DNA of 8,122 bases from an uncultured Altererythrobacter sp. (lineage in GTDB: Bacteria > Pseudomonadota > Alphaproteobacteria > Sphingomonadales > Sphingomonadaceae): assembly GCA_937950385.1 (NCBI GenBank), contig CALFEA010000317.1, forward strand, positions 1 to 8,122, written 5' to 3'. How positions within the stretch are numbered: the first letter of the stretch is position 1; every line of letters begins with the position of its first letter. Both the position numbers and the translations under genes were made by a program. The notes under the pieces were generated by a model. The model was not told the origin of the DNA, made no database searches, and saw nothing but the letters and a program-made list of their open reading frames with translations. Below, one piece after another: positions 5,890 through 8,122 of the stretch.

Positions 5890-7653
5890 TTATCGTTTGG
5901 CCGTGCGATATGCTTGCGGCTGAGGGAAGCCGGGCCATTTGCCCTGTGCCATTGCTTCGCGTGCTGGCGAGGCTTGGCCTTCTGCACGTTGATACATCCA
6001 GAAATTGCGCATCACGATAGAGACATAGCCGCGCGTCTCCCAATAAGGGATCGATTCCATATAGAGCAGCGGGTCATTCTTATCGTTGATCTCGCTATTC
6101 CAGCGAGAGATCGGGCGAAGACCGGCATTGTAAGCGGCCATAATTTTGGGCAATTTGCCTTGTGTCGCGCCGCTATCGCGCAGCATTTCGAGGTGCTCTT
6201 GGCCAAAGGCAAGATTGACCTCAGGCTTCGACAGATCGCTGGCTGATCCGCGTACACCCAGTTTTGCGGCATGGTCGCGGGCAGCGGCAGGCATGATTTG
6301 CATCAAGCCGCGTGCGCCTGCGGGGCTAACAACGGCTGTACGGAAATTGGATTCTTGCAAAGTATGCGCAAAGGCGAGGCTAGGATCGACGCGCCAGCCA
6401 GTGGTGGGCTGCCAATCGGCAACGGGATAGCGCATTGCACGCTCAGAAATGGTTCCGTTCGGGGCATTATGGGCCATCCACAATTGAGTTTCTGGCATGC
6501 CAAGCTCACGGGCAAAGCGGGAAAGCGCCTGATAATCCTGAGGATTGCCGATCTTTGCTTGATGTCTCAGAACTTCATCGGCGAGCTTGCTGCGGCCAAT
6601 TTGCGCCAGGCCAGCGGCCACTTTGACGTTGGAATGGTTGCGAAGGAGCTGCCAATCTTGGCTGCTCAGCTTTGAACCTTGATCGCCTCCAGGCAAATTA
6701 ATGCCGAGCTGTTCCATCGCGAGCATGCCGTAAAGCGTCTCGTCAGCCCGCGCAGCCATGCGCAATTGCTCATCAGCATCACCGGGACGGCGGCAACGCA
6801 TATAGCTGCGACCGGCCCAATAGTGCGAGGCAGCGGTAAGTTCAATATTGGTTGAACGCTGAGCGCCGCGTGCAAATGCATCTGCGGCAGCGGCGCAATC
6901 ATTCAGGCGCCATGCGGCAAGGCCTGCAACCCATTCGCCTTCGGCTACCCATGCGCCAGACCCTTCGCCAACGGTGCGAGCAAGGGCAAGGGCGGCTTGA
7001 TCATTGTTCTCAATGTAAAAGCTCCACGCAACACGTTGGCGCCATTCTGCGCGCGCTGCTGAGCTGAGTGATGCATCCACGCCTTGGAGCAATTGCTGCG
7101 CGCCATAAGGATCATCGTTTTTGATGCGGTCAAGAATGGCTGATTTCGTGCGGCCCGGCATTGTGCCATCATTGACTGGCTTGGGCCGGATGCGCTTGGA
7201 TGCGTAAGGTTGGCGTGTGAAGCTGCGAGTTTGCGGCAAGGCCGGAATACCAGAAAGCCCGCGGCGTTCGCCAAGACGGCTAAGCTGCGCAGCCTGGGGC
7301 AGCATTGTTCCATCACTGAGCCAGCCAGCGATTTGTCCGGCGCTGACTTTCGGACTTTTGGCATGAGTATAATATTCAGCGCGGGCGACTTGATGCAGCA
7401 ATCCGCCTTGGCGCGAATTGAGCATGCTTTCAACGGTGTCCCACTGCTGGCGATCAATCGCGCCAAAAAGCTCGCGATAAAAACGCTGCTCAGAATTGCT
7501 CAAAACTGTGGGAATTGCACTCGCGCGATCAGAGACGCGGAAATTGTCAGAGCTTGAATTGGCGCTGACAGGCATAGCTGCAACTCCAATAACACCTGCG
7601 AGACAGAGTTTAGCAATTTGCCAGTTTTTATTGTTGTTCATTAAACCAACCAT
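5890..7653 (-). CDS. slt: soluble lytic murein transglycosylase, Slt70-like
   Basis: This is a periplasmic enzyme that cleaves the MurNAc-GlcNAc bond of peptidoglycan with formation of 1,6-anhydro-MurNAc. The 587-residue product has a signal peptide (hydrophobic LCLAGVIGVAAMPVSA at about 16-31), a long alpha-helical superhelical region to about residue 410, and a C-terminal GH23 SLT domain. In that domain are the catalytic Glu434 in TLQESNFR, GLMQIMP at 449-455, AYNAG at 507-511 and ESIPYWETRGYVSIVMRN at 533-550, all intact. The start is uncertain: ATG at 7653 gives a longer n-region, while ATG at 7641 gives MNNNKNWQIAK directly before the hydrophobic core. Neither has a strong ribosome binding site. 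In both cases the start overlaps the end of the UDG-like gene (26 or 14 bases), implying translational coupling. moaB follows 9 bases downstream. Confidence 0.93.
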   Translation of the reverse strand: MVGLMNNNKNWQIAKLCLAGVIGVAAMPVSANSSSDNFRVSDRASAIPTVLSNSEQRFYRELFGAIDRQQWDTVESMLNSRQGGLLHQVARAEYYTHAKSPKVSAGQIAGWLSDGTMLPQAAQLSRLGERRGLSGIPALPQTRSFTRQPYASKRIRPKPVNDGTMPGRTKSAILDRIKNDDPYGAQQLLQGVDASLSSAARAEWRQRVAWSFYIENNDQAALALARTVGEGSGAWVAEGEWVAGLAAWRLNDCAAAADAFARGAQRSTNIELTAASHYWAGRSYMRCRRPGDADEQLRMAARADETLYGMLAMEQLGINLPGGDQGSKLSSQDWQLLRNHSNVKVAAGLAQIGRSKLADEVLRHQAKIGNPQDYQALSRFARELGMPETQLWMAHNAPNGTISERAMRYPVADWQPTTGWRVDPSLAFAHTLQESNFRTAVVSPAGARGLMQIMPAAARDHAAKLGVRGSASDLSKPEVNLAFGQEHLEMLRDSGATQGKLPKIMAAYNAGLRPISRWNSEINDKNDPLLYMESIPYWETRGYVSIVMRNFWMYQRAEGQASPAREAMAQGKWPGFPQPQAYRTAKR

Positions 7654-8122
7654 TCCGTATTTTTACCCAGCGCCGCCAAAATCTAGCCTTCAAAGATGGG
7701 GATCCCATCAAGCCGCCTAAGCTTTCAGCAACGAACAACGGGGTTGTGCGGTTGTCATGGTTAATTTGTTGTAAACTACTAGCCTCTTTTTGCAGTTCTT
7801 CCGCCGCTCCGTGCTGCAAAAGCGGTAAGATGTGTGAACCGAAGGCAAGCACGCGCTTGGGCCGGGCCAATGCGATGTGCAAATGCAGAACCTCGGCGTA
7901 ACCCTTAGCCGTCAAATTGGCTCCATCCGCCATGGGTGTGTGGCGGGGCAGGGCCGATGCGAAATAGACATCGCTTGCATCAATGGCGCTGGCCTTGAGG
8001 ATTTTCTCCAAAAGCTGCCCCTGGCTGCCGCTTAGCAATTGCGTGCCATCATCGGCTGCGGGATCGAGCACCAACACCATTAATTCAGCGCCCTGCTTAC
8101 CGCGAGGGGCGATCCGGCCTCT
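7628..8122 (-). CDS. uracil-DNA glycosylase-superfamily-like protein, active site degenerate (N-terminus outside window)
   Basis: The last 164 residues are present; the gene continues beyond the right edge. The fold pattern matches family 4 UDGs: strand ELMVLVLDPAADDG at 13-26 (window numbering), GSQGQLLEKILKA at 32-44, strand VYFASALPRHTPMADG, and ARPKRVLAFGSHILPLL. However, the family 4 catalytic signature GEAPG is replaced by LDPAA, and the usual PFVGxAG is reduced to LLSGSQG. The late His-Pro motif before the final helix is replaced by ESLGGLMGSPSLKARFW. The visible part contains no cysteine at all, although family 4 enzymes place two of their four [4Fe-4S] ligands in this portion. I infer a UDG-fold protein without the canonical activity, perhaps a DNA-binding relative. 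It precedes, and overlaps, the lytic transglycosylase gene. Confidence 0.75.
   Translation of the reverse strand, partial: RGRIAPRGKQGAELMVLVLDPAADDGTQLLSGSQGQLLEKILKASAIDASDVYFASALPRHTPMADGANLTAKGYAEVLHLHIALARPKRVLAFGSHILPLLQHGAAEELQKEASSLQQINHDNRTTPLFVAESLGGLMGSPSLKARFWRRWVKIRNGWFNEQQ

Noticed and set aside
6945..7466. 173-codon minus-strand ORF inside slt in another frame
   Set aside because: Shadow frame of the intact lytic transglycosylase, with no family signature.

Overview
The window looks like ordinary chromosome from an alphaproteobacterium, most likely Sphingomonadales (Erythrobacteraceae or Sphingomonadaceae). This is inferred from the style of the proteins (dnaE tail, Slt, degenerate UDG-like protein), the moderately high GC, and the frequent GTG/TTG starts. 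No mobile element, tRNA, rRNA, CRISPR array, phage gene or defence system was seen.

Layout. Bases 1-1074 (+) hold the C-terminal part of dnaE (replicative polymerase alpha subunit). It converges on, and overlaps by 4 bases, a small three-helix membrane protein gene on the minus strand (1071-1421). A divergent intergenic region (1422-1576) carries a 9-bp inverted repeat and three tandem 16-bp units. It precedes a plus-strand cluster: an AlkK-like acyl-CoA synthetase (1577-3184), an RluE-type 23S rRNA pseudouridine synthase (3195-3740), a DUF1330 protein (3753-4184) and an AT-richer, six-cysteine, membrane-anchored protein of unknown function (4181-4720). Gaps within this cluster are 10 and 12 bases, followed by a GTGA overlap, and the first three genes share a GGAGAGA-type ribosome binding site. 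A FecR-domain-like secreted protein follows (4882-5346, +).

On the minus strand, 8122 down to 5353, is a compact run: a UDG-like protein (cut by the window end), a soluble lytic transglycosylase (start overlaps the UDG-like stop) and moaB (9 bases after the Slt stop). It converges on the FecR-like gene with 6 bases between the stops.

How the genes work together. Both clusters are tightly packed but functionally mixed: lipid activation with rRNA modification, and peptidoglycan turnover with molybdenum cofactor synthesis. They look like co-transcribed housekeeping neighbours rather than one dedicated pathway. The points most worth checking are an apparent ATC initiation codon for the pseudouridine synthase, the repeat architecture upstream of the acyl-CoA synthetase, the loss of catalytic and iron-sulfur residues in the UDG-like protein, and the compositionally distinct cysteine-rich orphan. 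I see no convincing evidence of a new multi-gene system.
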